From NCBI GenBank assembly GCA_009760855.2, contig WPIO01000021.1:2702001-2766000 (forward strand): a stretch of 64,000 nt of DNA. The letters are read 5' to 3'. The notes under the pieces are model-generated. The model had not been told where the DNA came from, did not search any database, and was given only the letters and a program-made list of their open reading frames with translations. Numbering within the stretch: position 1 is the stretch's first letter; every line of letters starts with the position of its first letter. Of the stretch, positions 39,276-51,749 are shown in pieces. Position numbers and translations under genes: made by a program. Source of the DNA: Cristatella mucedo. Lineage: Eukaryota; Bryozoa; Phylactolaemata; Cristatellidae.

Positions 39276-42200
39276 TTAAAGTTCCTCTTTGCCCTTGAAT
39301 GCAACAGATGCATGCTTGCTCATGAACTTCTTCAAATCAGCCAGGTCCCTATTACCCTCGTACATTATCGGCTTCTTGTTGCTCGCTGGCACAAAGTATA
39401 TGGTTGGAAAGCCAGAAACAGCAAATGCCGCCGGCGCATCATTCGCAGTAGCATCCATCTTGGCGATCACCAGATTGGGCTCGGTTTGCTGCAGTTCCTT
39501 GGCTAACTTTTTTAGTTCAGGCTCAAACTGCTTGCAGTGGCCACACCACGGTGCATACAACTCAATCAGCACGTCCTTAGCAGTATCGAGGACCAACGCC
39601 TTAAACGTTTTCCCAACGACAACTGTGACGGGACCCTTCTGCACCTTCGGTGCAATCTGCGATCTCAGATACGGCTTGGCCTTTCCCGACACGACACGGC
39701 GCACGAAGGCACTAATGTCGTCTGCATCAAACTCGTCGATCTCCTCCATGGGATACTTATTGCCCTCGGCATCAAAGCATGCGACGCTGAATGCCGAGCC
39801 AGAATCGTCCAGTCCTAGACCTTTGAGCTCCTCGTCATACGAGTCTTCATCGGCTAGGGCAAAGGTAATATCGTCTTTTTTGTGTAGGCGAGCCACCTTA
39901 AGCAATTTCTTTCGCCAGGCTTGGGTCATGTCGCGGTACTCGTGAGTCCAGTCAACGTTCACATAGAGCACGCACAGTGGTCGTTTGTAATATCGTCGAG
40001 CGGCGTTCTCTTTCGTCAGCTCTCCAACAAGCGGAGTATTATGCTTCCCATAGAACTTACTAAGATCTTCGGCAGAAGAATCGACATCGCATATGGTATA
40101 ATAGCGTGGCTCGTCTTCCTTTGAGTGAAGCCTCTCCGGTAGAATTACGGCCACACACTCACTATTCTCGTCTACGCCATAGGGATGCCCTGCCTCCACG
40201 TCCAGCGTGTAAAACATGGTGTAGTTGTCACGAAGGTCATTGCCAGCATCCTGGTAGGCATGGTATAAGGACGACTGTGTGCTTTTGAAGAATCCCACCA
40301 GTGTGACGTCATCGACAGCAAGCGACTTCTTAAGCACAGTAGCGTCTTGAACGAGCTTGCAAGCATCACCGTGCTGCTTCTTCATATATTCCACGATGCC
40401 GCTCTCTTCTCGCGATCCTTTGTATTCGGAGGGTCGACCGTATCGAAAGATCTTTAGCGTTGGATAGCCACTGACGTCGTACGTTTTAGCAAGGCTCGCT
40501 TCACTGGTGGCGTCCACCTTGGCGATCGGAATGCTGGGGGTGTTCCACTTAAGTGTCTGAGCAGCTTTCTCCAATACGGGTGCCAGTCGTTTGCAGTGTC
40601 CACACCAAGGGGCATAAAACTCGACGAGGATAAGCTCTTCCTTCTCAATGATGCTGCTAAAGTTGGTAGACGTAAGCGTCAAAACAGCTGAAAGGGGAGC
40701 ACGCCATCCTTTGCTAGCCCGAGTGCGCATGTACTCGACGATGCCATCGGAGTTTCGCGGGCCATCGTAGTCGTAAGCCTCACCACTTCGGAAGAATTTT
40801 AGAGTTGGGTAGCCACCAATGTCAAACCTAATGAAATGCACAAGCAATCAACCAGTTAGAGTGAGCAAGCCCGGCATATGCACAGAGGCAAATTACAGCT
40901 ATAATTGCTCTTCAAAACCATCGGGACAAAATTAGCAGAGGTATTACGCAGACACTCTCTTATGATGGAATAGAAGCAACAAAGGCTTGCTACACTTATT
41001 GCTGCACAGTGGACCAACAGCAACTGCATTCTGCCTCAGCCCGCCCCATATTGTCCCAGAAACGTTCTTTGGGTTCGGATCAGGCAAATAGCAGGTCCAT
41101 TGCATCAGCACCACACACGGATTCATAAACAAACGTAATCGACTGGCTTGGCAGTGTGTTCAGGGTCATTATCTTGCTGCCAAATATAATCACCCCCACG
41201 CCGAGTATTTTAGCTTTGAAATCCAACTTGCTGGACCAACAACGGACGAACCCGGTGTGGTGCTAATGCAATGCCATGCCAAGTCACCTGATCCAAGCCC
41301 AAAGTACGTTTATATGACAATAGCGACAGGCAGCTCAGGCACTGCGCTCGGCCTAGCCGACCTTTTCAATAAAATTCAAGCTCTGTGGAGACTGCTACAA
41401 CAGAAGAGACAAACAACTCAGAAGCTTGTGGCCTTTCAGCTAGGCCAGAATCGTAGTGGGGGCGACATCACACTAAACTCATACAGATCAGCAGCATACG
41501 TGTTTGTTAGTTGGCGGTCAATAAATATTTTCACACCCAACTTAAGTAGGCATGGAATCATAGACAATAATCTTGCTACCTGAAGTAGCAGCTACAGCAC
41601 CTGTGGCCATACTGTGATGATGTGTAACTCACAAAGAGTATGCTGCAGTCAGCTCTAGTGCAAGCGGAGAGCAAATCTCAGGCCTCGTTTTTACAGCGCC
41701 TCGATCATCGTACATCAGTAGCTAAATGTGCCCCCGAACCCATACGTAGGCCGGCTCTGAAGTCGTCACCCACACGCTACACCTAACGCTGCTGACAAAC
41801 AGCCTCAAAAGGTCCTTCGAAACAGAACCTTGCCACGACTTGCACCTCTCAGTAGCAACCCAAGTATAGAGAACTGAGGTTCTTCCTAGATTTATTGGCT
41901 GCATATTGATTATGCAGCTCCAGCTGGATATACGAACGATCGGAATAGATTCAGTTCTTTACTTTTTGAAGTTGGCATATGCACAGGTTTTTGGGGAAGA
42001 CCTGCTGCAGCTTGACCAATAGGTGCTGAATAAGCTTCAGCCGAAAGAGACTGGGTGCTGATGCCGACTCAGACTCATCAGCAACGTGACACTACACACT
42101 AAGCTGGCCAGTGAACTATGACCTCTAATGGCAAAATCTCTGGCTCCAGCAGCAATAGAAATCCTAGCAAGACACGCTGGTTCCAAAGCAAGAAGTAATC

Positions 42201-43511
42201 CCGTGAATATTTGCTGTAAAGAAAATAGGCGAGGCATTTATAAGAACAGAACGTCATTGTGGCAGTGTGCATAAAGAGTTTACCCCTAGTGTATTAAAGT
42301 GAAAAAAGTGAAGGCAGGCTGATTCAATAACGACTTTATGTGCAGAGAAGCAGAATAGCATAAGTGGCCATGACTCTGCCTTCACTGGGAAATACGGAAT
42401 CGACTGCGGCAGAACTCAAACCCTCGACCCAGGATATGCAGGGAATGTCGGTTACAAAACTTCAGGCAAACACTGAACATCACTGGCGGATGTGATGAAA
42501 GCAGCCTAAGCCTCGGTACTTGCACACTAATCAGGCTATGCGATGCTTCGCCGCGTTGTGCTGTGCTGGCAATGAATTGCCTGCACAGCGCAGCCTCTTC
42601 CGTAATATGTACTTGTCTAGAGCGAAAGCGTGGCAGGCAGCTTGGCGACCACCGGCGACGTTCGTCTAGCCTCCCGTCAGTCCGCGACGTGCGCCCTTCA
42701 CAGGTGCCGCGTGCGACAATCGCAGCCGTTAGCCGGATATATCTTTCGTTCATGCAATGCGTGCGGATCTTCCGGCTGGCGCAAGAATCGTTTGGCCGGC
42801 GCAAGGTTTACCGTTTAAGTCTAGAGTGAATTTGAACCCGGTGCAAATTCACAAATCGACAGCCTACTATGTTTTCGCGTGCTCCGCGCAGAGGCGACCA
42901 CAGAGTGTCACCTGAGATTCGCACTGCATACGCTTGCATCTCCGAGCTTAGTTTGCGAAGCCTAGCTAAGGAGGCCTACGCTATACAACGTTGCATCAGG
43001 CTCGCACTGGCTCGGGGCAACGCGAAACCTGTGGCAAAAAGGCGCGAAGACCTGCGGCGCGTTTACACCCGCAGCAGCCGTTCCGCGATACTGACTGCGA
43101 CGGGATAGCGCTGGCACCCGACGTACAGCCAAGCGGAATTTTTCAGGCTCGGGCCGCACAGCGGTAACGGCGGAGTCCGCCACGCGCGTCCTAGCCCAGT
43201 TACCTAGTGGCCAGGTCTTTCTCCACTGTCGCGTCGACTTTCACAAGAGCTACGGGACTCTCGTCGGCTAGCAGAATCTTGGCCGCCTTTTCAAACTCGG
43301 GGGCAAGCTGCTTGCAGTGTCCGCACCACGGAGCGTAAAACTCGACGAGGACTGTCTCCTTGGAGTTAACGAAATCGTCGAAGCTATCTTGGGTCAGCGC
43401 GACGACGGCTTCGTCCCCAGACTCGCTAAGTGAGGAGACGTCGCCTTCGTTTCCAAATGCGACGGAACACGCGGCGGCTACGAAGAATACCAAATAGCGA
43501 GCGACGTGCAT
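39276..43511 (-). CDS. PDIA4: Protein disulfide isomerase A4 (ERp72), two exons
   Basis: ER-lumen thiol oxidoreductase that forms and rearranges disulfides in secretory proteins. Exon 1 is 43511-43204 and exon 2 is 40827-39276; the intron is GT-AG and splits an Arg codon. The product is about 619 residues (human PDIA4 has 645). Residues 1-20 form a signal peptide ending SVAFG. Three thioredoxin domains carry WCGHC sites, with cysteines near 63/66, 178/181 and 531/534. Two redox-inactive domains lie between the second and third. The third domain is followed by the ER-retrieval signal KEEL, as in mammalian ERp72. Each active domain has its cis-proline strand (GGYPTLK, SGYPTLK, SGFPTIY). The start ATG has an in-frame TAG 27 bases upstream. 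An acidic stretch after the signal peptide is much shorter than in vertebrates. An ER-stress element lies 65 bases upstream. The three-CGHC layout plus KEEL separates it from PDIA1 and PDIA3. Confidence 0.95.
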
Positions 43512-43575
43512 CTTCGCAGCACCACCAGAACGCGTCTAACTGTGCGCCGCCGCCAAAATCGGCCGCGACAGAACG

Positions 43576-43594
43576 CGTGGAAACATGCAATTGG
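43576..43594 (-). promoter_or_regulatory. ER stress response element (ERSE) of PDIA4
   Basis: On the minus strand the sequence is CCAAT, nine bases, CCACG: an exact match to the ERSE consensus bound by NF-Y and ATF6/XBP1. It lies 65 bases upstream of the ATG of PDIA4, a known target class of the unfolded-protein response. Confidence 0.75.
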
Positions 43595-43989
43595 TCAGCC
43601 GGTAGGTCAAGGTGAACCCGCTTGCCACGCCTTCCCGCTCCGAATCCACCCGAGCCCGTAGGCGTCGCCCAGATCTAGTGCTCCTTTCTGCCGCTGCGTT
43701 TCGAATGCGACGAAGCCGAAAGCGTTTCACCTAAGAATTATAATGGAATATTTTTCCGCGGCAGCATGTCTAAGCAGTGAGTGTGTCATTAAAATTATGC
43801 GGCCCGCGTCCCAGGCGCTATGCGATAGCGATTTTTCCGCGCCCATTTTGAAGCGATGCAGTTTTAGTAGCGTTTAAGACTTGGATTTAAACTCTCGTAA
43901 ATTCTTAGTTCTGTGCAGCTACAAGCAATACGTTTTAAAATATATTATGTTTCCTGGTCTCAGCTATAGATATGAGCCCAATGGCAGTA

Positions 43990-44015
43990 ACCCGGCTTAC
44001 CATGGTAAGCCGGGT
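43990..44015. repeat. Perfect 26-bp palindrome
   Basis: Half-site ACCCGGCTTACCA is followed directly by its reverse complement, with no spacer. It lies between the 3' end of the PIP-box gene and the PDIA4 promoter. Confidence 0.9.
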
Positions 44016-44137
44016 GCGAGCGGACTGCGATAATTACCTGAATATTGGTCCAAATTATATGCAAATAGGCTAAAAATGTCGGGCTCGTTAAGTTCTATTC
44101 ATCAGAAGAAAGGCAGTGATTTATAAAACGATGATTT

Positions 44138-44845
44138 CTATTGCTCAAGTGCGTAGCGACTGACCAGATCCTTGGCAAGAATCCAGGGCTCGGTCACGAA
44201 AATTGAGCCTATTTTTTTCGAGAAATAGCTCAAGATTGATGGCTGATTTGGGACAACCGCTGGTGCCTTCTTCGGGAGCTCCACAGAGCGTATCTGCACT
44301 CCCGAAGCGGCCTTCTGTGCTGATGCTCTTTTATCTGCCACGAGTCTACGCCATATCAGATGCCGTCGCCAGCAGCGAGCCAATATTATCAGGATCTTCG
44401 TCCTCACTTTCAGCGATACTACCCAGACGAGCACTGGCGCCGCGATTCCGGACCTCATATATAATCTTTTCATACCAGCTTGTGGCAATGAAGTTCCCGG
44501 GAAATTTTTCCAAGAACTTGCACACCAGTTCCATAGCGTTGTTAAGAACATAATTGCTACCATCTTTTAAATCGTCACTATAGCCAACCCTAGCGTGCAT
44601 CCTTTCACTGAGCTCTTGCTCATATAGTTCTTCAGATTGCTTCGACATAATCTGAAAACACGCTGGTCCTGAATCAGGTCAACGGCGTTTTTGAAAGTGC
44701 TATACCTTTTAGAGCAACTATCCGCGAAATAAATAATTAATTGCGATTCTACTTGCTGAAATTCTGTAACCCGGGTTATAGACATCGGGCTCATATCTCG
44801 ACGAGTGTCATCGAGAATTTTAAAAACGCAGTGTGAGGCTTCCAT
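44138..44845 (-). CDS. Small unrecognised protein with a PCNA-interacting (PIP) box
   Basis: Three exons joined by two very short introns: 44845-44753, 44651-44408 and 44334-44138. The first acceptor (GTTTTCAG) and the second donor (A|GTGAGG) are good; phases are 0 and 1. An in-frame TGA lies 9 bases before the ATG. The protein has about 177 residues. Residues 25-110 are helix-prone, with EFQQIMSKQSEELYEQELSE as a charged helix and then KFLEKFPGNF and SWYEKIIYEVRNRG. A basic linker (ELPKKAPAVVPN) precedes QPSILSYF (residues 143-150, at 44245-44222), which fits the PIP consensus QxxIxxYF and is followed by SKK. PIP boxes dock proteins on the PCNA clamp, so a nuclear replication or repair role is inferred. 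I do not recognise the family. The first exon and both introns (98 and 73 nt) need transcript support; the second and third exons are the strongest parts. Confidence 0.6.
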
Positions 44846-45027
44846 GTCCGTTCAGAACAAGGCACATCACTCATTGCGGTGGTAGTCTCGGCCAAGCGCG
44901 ACGTGAATACCCGAGATGCCTGAACGACTGTAGCTTGGCTATCAAAGGAGAGCGCTCATACCTTAGCATATTGAATCCATATCCATAACGTAGACAAGCC
45001 TATTTGACAGACGCTGGTGGTCACAGA

Positions 45028-45165
45028 AGTTGATCCAGCGGTTAAGGTGCTCGCCCCGACAAAGGTCTGGCCGAGGTCGTGGGCTCGAGCCCCGAGTTAT
45101 ATGTGAAGCACCTGAATAGAGTATAAGATCTCTCAGGGCGCTACACGAATGAGTCACATATATTC
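45028..45165 (+). mobile_element. tRNA-derived SINE, family A (short subfamily)
   Basis: Head GATCCAGCGGTTAAGGTGCT, B-box region GTGGGCTCGAGCCCCG, LINE-like tail GAAGCACCTGAATAGAG ... ATCTCTCAGGGCGCTACA. Very close to the 17.3-kb copy. Confidence 0.85.
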
Positions 45166-45169
45166 TAAA

Positions 45170-48040
45170 CAGCGGCCGTTACGTACAGCAGTGGCTCTGT
45201 GGCCTAGAGCTCAAACCAAGTCCAATGCCAATGCCGAGTCCGGAGTTTCAATCTGCCTTATCTCAGGGCGCCGAGTTTTTATACTGCCTCAGCACTAAAC
45301 TATCGTAAAACTGCATAATCGCGAACAATAATTATCCCCCATAATTCTGCTGGTTTAGATGGCGCCGCCGTTTCAAAACTACAGCTGACCCACTCCCAGT
45401 TTTCTCCGATACGGCGCATATGTCATTTTGGGACCTTCACAAATGTTCTGGAGCCTACAATAACTTTACTTACACTTGTAGATTTTGATTTATTACGAAA
45501 CAAAATGTGTAAGTACACGGCTAACCCACCAATTGGGAGATATACCCTTTGCGATCTTTAATACCCGTTTTGTTGCTGATCTTAAGAATGGCTATCAAAG
45601 GCCTTTTATCAGCTTATACAACACACGGTCTGCAGCAACGCTTCGATGGTCCCGTCAATCTATGCGTATTGACCTGGATACCGTCGCAAATTTGAAGAAG
45701 ACAGCACTGAGCTCTGAACAATGAAACCTTTCGCTCAATTCAACAGAGAGCACGCAGACATAAGATGGCTAGAAGGAAACCAATAGATACAATATTAAAA
45801 ACAATGTTTGAACATCATAGCCATTTTTTTAACTGCACTCGGTGTCTTAGAATCACATGGTTTTTCAGTTTGAAAAACATGCAGCTCACTAATTCGAGTG
45901 ACAGCTGCTTTGTTTAGGTCACGGTAGTTTTAGGATCTCTAAAAGTCCCTGTGGCTGAGCTTTTGCTTCATGCTCTATTTAACCAGATCTTTCAATGGGG
46001 AAACGAAATTTTTTTTGAAGGAACTATCTTACAACTGCTACATTCCAATCGGAAACCGGACGGATGATTCACAGGATTACTATATTCAAGATGCAGTTCC
46101 GAACTCACTGTAGAATTTGAATTTTCAGGCGATAAAACGTCAAATTAAGAAGTCAACAAGCTAATACGAGTATCAGCTTAATACTCTTGACACGCAATAG
46201 AATTTAAGGGGCCTCAGAATGCCATACGGAATTAATGTGGCCGGTTGCATACAAGTCTGGCTAGCTCGAGCAGTTCGTTCAAACGGGGAAATCGTGCTTT
46301 TCTGGATTAACGGTTTTTTCATAGTGTAGCCTGAAAAAACTCATACTAATGTGCCAACTGGATGCTATCACACATTTCTCAGAAGAAGAAGTGAAAAAAT
46401 TGGTGACAGTCAAAGCCCCGACTGACACAACGCTCAGACCTTGGATAGCAAAATTGCTTTGAGAATTAGCTGCAAAGTAAGCACGATCGAATGGTTATCA
46501 TGCATTTACTGACAGGACTAGACCTCCAAAATTTGACGTGAGCATTATTATTGCTCAGATCATGTTATTGAAGAGCGCAGCAATGGATTGCAGAAAAACT
46601 GAGGCTGCGTTTCGGTGCGGGATTGGTGCTTTAATTTCGCACTTGATCTTCCGGGCGGTTATCCTGGGCCTTACTCGAAATTGCGGTGCGAGATTCGTGC
46701 ACCCTCTCATTAGTAAGCGGAATCATTCTTCCGCCTTTCATGGGTAATCATTCCATTCGAGTACTGCTGCTTTACGCATTTGCTCCCCTGCTTGTGGAGA
46801 GCCTAAAGTTAACTTCAGCTTGTCAGGCGCAGCTTCTGAGCGAAGTTTGTCAAGTGAAATTCGTTTGCAATACAATAATGCGGTTAAAAATTGGATTGGC
46901 AATGCACAGCTTTCGGTTCGCTTCGTTGTTGAAGATGGCATCTAGAGATAGAAAGTGTGTATTAAATGTTCATTACATATGATTTCTTCGAAGCATGCTC
47001 GCGTCAACTGAGGCAAGTGAACTATAGCGATCATTAAGATATCCGTGTAAGCATTGCTGATATCACATATAGAGCTCAAAACGCGCTAGGATAAGGCTTT
47101 TAAGCGGCAATCTGCATTCTTGTGAAAGCAGTTTATGTACTAGCTGCCATGAAATTGAGATCTCCGGTTTCCGAAAGAGTCAGTGAGCATTAGCTAAGAG
47201 TAAGTCCATCGTTCTGAAAATGCAGCGAACCTGAGCATACGCTTGGCCTCTACTCTAAGCAACAAAATGTACGCCTGCTAAGAGACAGAAATTGCAGATA
47301 GCATTAACGTACTCCATTGCAACTTGCATTACATTAAAAATCTGCTCCGCAACATGTAGCAACAATTGTTCATAGAAGTATGCATACTTGATACGATTCT
47401 AGTTCCGAGCATCAAGTTCATTTTTTCAAGAAAGTTTCACTGCAGTAGCATTCAAATGTCAGCTCATGACTGATTATTTAGTGCTGTTGGTCAAAACATA
47501 ATAAGATGGATGGTGGTAAGGCGAAGCCAAAAAAGGCAGGAGAAAATTACTGTCGAGCGCTGAAAGTGAAGTCTCTCGGGCCAATGTAATTCACTGCGTT
47601 TCGGGATTCCTTACAAGCTTTTAGCGGAGCAAGTAATTAGAAACTTAAGAGACTAGCCAGCCACACTGAAATTCGGCATGGAAACATCTTTATTAGAATG
47701 CGCAAGCTACTCCTAGTATTTTCAGAATAATATATAACAGTAACTCATAAGAATATAATTAAAAAATCATCAATAATACCGCACATTAGTCATACCAATT
47801 ACATTAATAGCTTACACAGGCATGGCGCCAGGGACTCACAAAATTAACGCGCTCAAATTCAGACCCTCTCCCCAAGTACCAAAAGACAATGTCACGCAGC
47901 CTAATGGGATGGCGCATGCTTACCTGACTACAGACAAAAACGAACATCAATCATTAAACTAAAGATGCTTAAATGCTGAGCTATACGGGGTGTGGTAGCT
48001 TGACATAAAAGCGACCTTTTAAACGCGAAAGCTTTCAATA
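45170..48040. other. AT-rich sequence without a recognisable gene
   Basis: Short open frames only (e.g. 46538-46747, 46686-46982), with no motifs or splice-consistent neighbours. No repeats matched within the window. Confidence 0.4.
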
Positions 48041-48044
48041 GCCA

Positions 48045-48780
48045 CGCTGTGCCTCAGTGGTTCTAAGAATAAAATGCAACACTGCCCCAGCTATCTCATT
48101 GACAATAATAGTATATTTATATAGCGCCATTGGGGAATTATGCCTCCTAGGCACTTTAAATTTGCTGGAAAGGAAAACATTGTAAATGGTTAGTTTAAAA
48201 ATGCATAGCTTCAGCACTTATAAGCGCACGAAGGACCATGGACGGAGAAAATGCGGTGAGAAAACAAGCGGATTTTTAGATTCCTTTTAAATGTGAAGCC
48301 AGGGAATCTCGTAGCGTCAGTTGGAGGATGGGTCCGGGCTTTAGGAGAATACATGCTGAATGTACGGTCTCCAAAAGAATTAGAGGCTTTTGCTAGAGTC
48401 GCACACTACTAAACTCATTCAGATGAGAAGGGCGTTACAATTCAAAGCTTAATTAGAAATTATCCCCAATAAGTAGGGCTGGAGCACGAGAAGGAAGGGA
48501 ACCTAAAGGTGAGTGACAGAATCTGAAAGTCTATCCAACGCTTGATGATAGTGAGCGTCGGTCCATGAGCACTTTTTTAATGATTCAGCTTCGAAATTCA
48601 CGACGGAAATTCATAGCAGCAGGTTGTGCAGCTGTTTCTGTCAGCATCTTATTGCACAGGCAAGAAGACCTACGACTAGTGAGTTAGAGAAGTCTAGTCT
48701 GAATGTCACAATTATGCACGGACCAGCTTGGCTGCGGTATCCCAACCTAAGCGAGCCGGAATTTTTGCACTGGCACGTAG
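48045..48780 (-). mobile_element. Old, decayed LINE copy
   Basis: On the minus strand the hairpin/tail remnant (GCACTTTAAATTTGCTGG on +, 48150) and the block 'acggtctccaaaagaattagaggc' in shortened form match the 3' third of the family. Homology seems to continue to about 48780, where the DVTNAW/VHAF region of the intact copies would lie. More diverged than the 11.6 and 13.2 kb copies. Confidence 0.65.
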
Positions 48781-49067
48781 CTCGCGCAATTCTTAACGCT
48801 CTACGCACGAACTCCAGCGTCCACGTATTTGATAGCATAACAATGCGCGGTGCTCCAAAAGTATTAAGGATTGAACGAGAGCAATGGCGTGCTTCATGGA
48901 CGGAGGGCATTTTAAAGCATCCCTTCCGTCGCTCTATAGCCAACACAGCAGCGCTGCTACCACTTTCAGCGCTCCTTCGCTCCCACAAATCGCGAAGTGC
49001 TAAGTTCTACGTCTCCCAGGTGCAAATGTGGACAAGCTCAGAGTAAGATGATTCAACAGTCTCACTA

Positions 49068-49205
49068 AAATATAGCGGCAGAAGAGTCTTAACTGCTATC
49101 ACCACCAATTGCAGTGGTCAATGAAGAATCGACCACAGTAGGACTCGGAGCCACGGCCCGGGTCGTGAAGAGCGAGCACATTACCTCTGAGCTAAGACCC
49201 AGGGT
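49068..49205 (-). mobile_element. tRNA-derived SINE, family B
   Basis: Reverse complement shows head GGTAATGTGCTCGCTCTTCA, a decayed B box (GGCTCCGAGTCC), body CCACTGCAATTGGTGGTGAT and tail AGACTCTTCTGCCGCTATA. Confidence 0.75.
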
Positions 49206-49617
49206 CAACTCAGCGCACAATCCTCAGGACCACTGTGTAAGTATACGTGCACAGTGCACTCTACGTTGGCAGCTTGGAAATGGCAGCAGCGTAGCACAGT
49301 TGTATAGTCTACGTACTGCTTACCTCATAAGCACTACACTGTACTTCTCTCGTGGTTCCAGCAAAAGGCAGCCATAAATGCATCTCCGCTCAAGCTCAGC
49401 CCTGCGGGATGATGTCATCGTCTCGGGAACCCAAAAGCTTATACCTGCATGCCCTATTGTTATCTAGCTATTCCTCTCCAAGCCAATTAACGCTGAATAA
49501 CTTTTTAGCGGTAGTGAGCACAGAGGAGACCTTCCCGCAGCATCGAAGCGTCCCACGCACGGATTTAGCCCCAGCGCCTTTTCGTTCGTTACGCGTACTG
49601 ACCCCCGTGGTAGGTCA

Positions 49618-49778
49618 CGTGGCCAGGAGGTGAGGTGCTCGCTCTTCTCCACCAAGATCGTGGGTTCTAATCCTGTAATTGAGCGGTTTCTCATTGCCAT
49701 CTGTAAACGATAGTGATAGCTGATAAGGCTCTTCTGTCGCAATACAAATGAAGCTGTTAAATCAGCTAAGGTTTTATA
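49618..49778 (+). mobile_element. tRNA-derived SINE, family B
   Basis: Head GTGGCCAGGAGGTGAGGTGC, B box GGTTCTAATCC, body GCCATCTGTAAACGATAGTG, tail GCTCTTCTGTCGCAATACAA and GCTGTTAAATCAGCTAAGG. Confidence 0.85.
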
Positions 49779-50689
49779 TAACTAAACTGTAAAACCGTAG
49801 AACAGAGACCGTAAAACTTAATAGACGGACAACGTATCTAAAGAGGTTTTTGCCAGCGGCTTGGAACTACGTGCAGCAGCATCTTTGAATTACCATGGCC
49901 TAAAGGTTTAATCATAGGCTGGAATTATGTGAACACGTCACGGAGCTTGCTCTGCACTGTGATTCAGCTAAGTTTTATCGGAGTGGATGGTGCGGGGGCA
50001 TAGCCCAGAATGTGTCATGGGGAGCTAAAACCGTGACTTTTCAATCGACAGGTATAAATTGCTTCAATTTCGCTACCCGATCAACGCCATGCGGCTGCTC
50101 CTACGTTATTTTAAAGGCTTTTTATTAGGACGCTACGTTATTTAATTTGAATGAAGCATTGATAATAAAAAAGCCCTGTTTAACGAGCTTGTAAGGCCTA
50201 ACAGGAAATATTTTTTCCTACTAAACACAAGATAGATTTTTCAGAGTGTAGTGATAGCTTGAGCATAACTGATGTTTCACGCCATGAATTGATGTGCTAA
50301 TTCTAGTGGAGGCAGCATTCACAAAAGCCTACCTAAAGCATTCATTGCCATTTCATTGCCTTCATTGCCCTAATGATTACAAGTTGAAGTGTGCTTAATA
50401 GAAATAAACGCGAAGCGTTCTCATTTCGAGACTATTCAGAACTCACTACTCAAAGTCTCAGTAAGTTGCACGATGATGTAGTGCATGTTACTGAGGATTC
50501 AGAGGTCAATTTTTTGACAGACTATTACTTTAGGGATGCGTCGGTAGCATTAAGCGTCCTGCTTTCAACAGAGGTCATCCGATCAATGTGGCGCTTGTTA
50601 TTTTCATTCCGGGTCTCTACATTACTGCTGAGTATCTTGCCATATAATTAAATTAGATATATATATACATATACATATATAATTCATTT
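49779..50689. other. No recognisable gene
   Basis: AT-rich; ends in a TA-rich run (50650-50680). The 50391-50651 open frame has no motif. Confidence 0.35.
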
Positions 50690-50830
50690 GTATATCGCCC
50701 CTGAGAGAACTTAATCTCTATCCCGGCACTTCACATATGTCGCAGGGCTCGAGCCCAGGACCTCGGTCATAGAATCTATTTACCTTGACCCTGGTCGTTA
50801 AATGCGAGCACCTTAATTTCTGGGGCAAAC
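50690..50830 (-). mobile_element. tRNA-derived SINE, family A (long subfamily)
   Basis: Reverse complement: AATTAAGGTGCTCGCATT, the extra GTCAAGGTAAATAGATTC insert, GGGCTCGAGCCC, then the LINE-like tail GAAGTGCCGGGATAGAG ... AGTTCTCTCAGGGGCG. Confidence 0.8.
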
Positions 50831-51209
50831 TGGGGTAGCATAAGGTCACAATAGGCTGGACATGAACTTGATACTTAGTCTAAAAAGCTGGTTCGGTGTA
50901 ACAGAAACTCAAAAAAGAATTGCAATTCTGGGGCATAGTAGGCTATACTTGAGCGTTTCTGTAGGAAGAAAATATAAAGCACGCGACAAGCTCTACACAA
51001 AATAAAAATTAAATATAAATGCTGTCAGACGACTGACCAATCAAGATGGTTGCTCAAAATGACGAGAGTGCGGCAATAATGACGATCCTTTCTCAACCTT
51101 CCCCAGCGACACGCTAGCATGCCAATCGCGATCATTGTCATAATTAAGAGAAAGGCGTTAAACGCGAACTCTGTCGAACCCTAATTCTACGAGGTCAATC
51201 GTCACACTA

Positions 51210-51365
51210 AGCTAGGCGGTTGCTTCTCATAATCTCGTTCCCGAGGTCGTGGGTTCGAATCCTGCGGTGGGCAATCCTTTATTGCCACTGCAAGTGGCGG
51301 TGATGGTCGTAAAGGCTCTTCTGTCGCTATACAAAAGAGGCTGTTAAATCAGTTAGCATTTTATC
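51210..51365 (+). mobile_element. tRNA-derived SINE, family B
   Basis: A perfect B box GGTTCGAATCC at 51252-51262, body TTATTGCCACTGCAAGTGGC, tail CTCTTCTGTCGCTATAC and GAGGCTGTTAAATCAGTTAG. Close to the 18.5-kb copy. Confidence 0.85.
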
Positions 51366-51749
51366 CTGACGTTTCCTCCTCTTCCTCCTGCTACATACAA
51401 GGGAGATGGCGTCCGTTAGGTTCGTCGCTATTTCTGCACTGGGCATAACTCCACGAGCATTGAGGTGCTGTAAGCACGCTTTCCGAATCCTCTCAGCATC
51501 AGCATTATTACCATTTGATTTTTAGTAATTTACTCAGCTCGGTGCCGCGGACAGTGTTGAAATGATAGGTGACGCCGAGAGGTGCTCGATCGATGGCATG
51601 CAGCAAAGAGGGATTAAGGATCCATGTCCTGCAGAAGTCCTCGGCTGATGTGCCTGCTAGCTGAGACGTGGCCAGCGTGCGACGTGGACCGGAATCTTTC
51701 GAACAGGTAAGATTCGTACAAGCAGGGTAATGAGAGCTGTAGCCGCGCT

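Noticed and set aside
39289-39945. 218-codon + strand open frame
   Set aside because: It is the shadow of PDIA4 exon 2 on the opposite strand.
48624-49046. 140-codon + strand open frame
   Set aside because: Its first part overlaps a decayed LINE copy and the rest has no recognisable motif or splice support.
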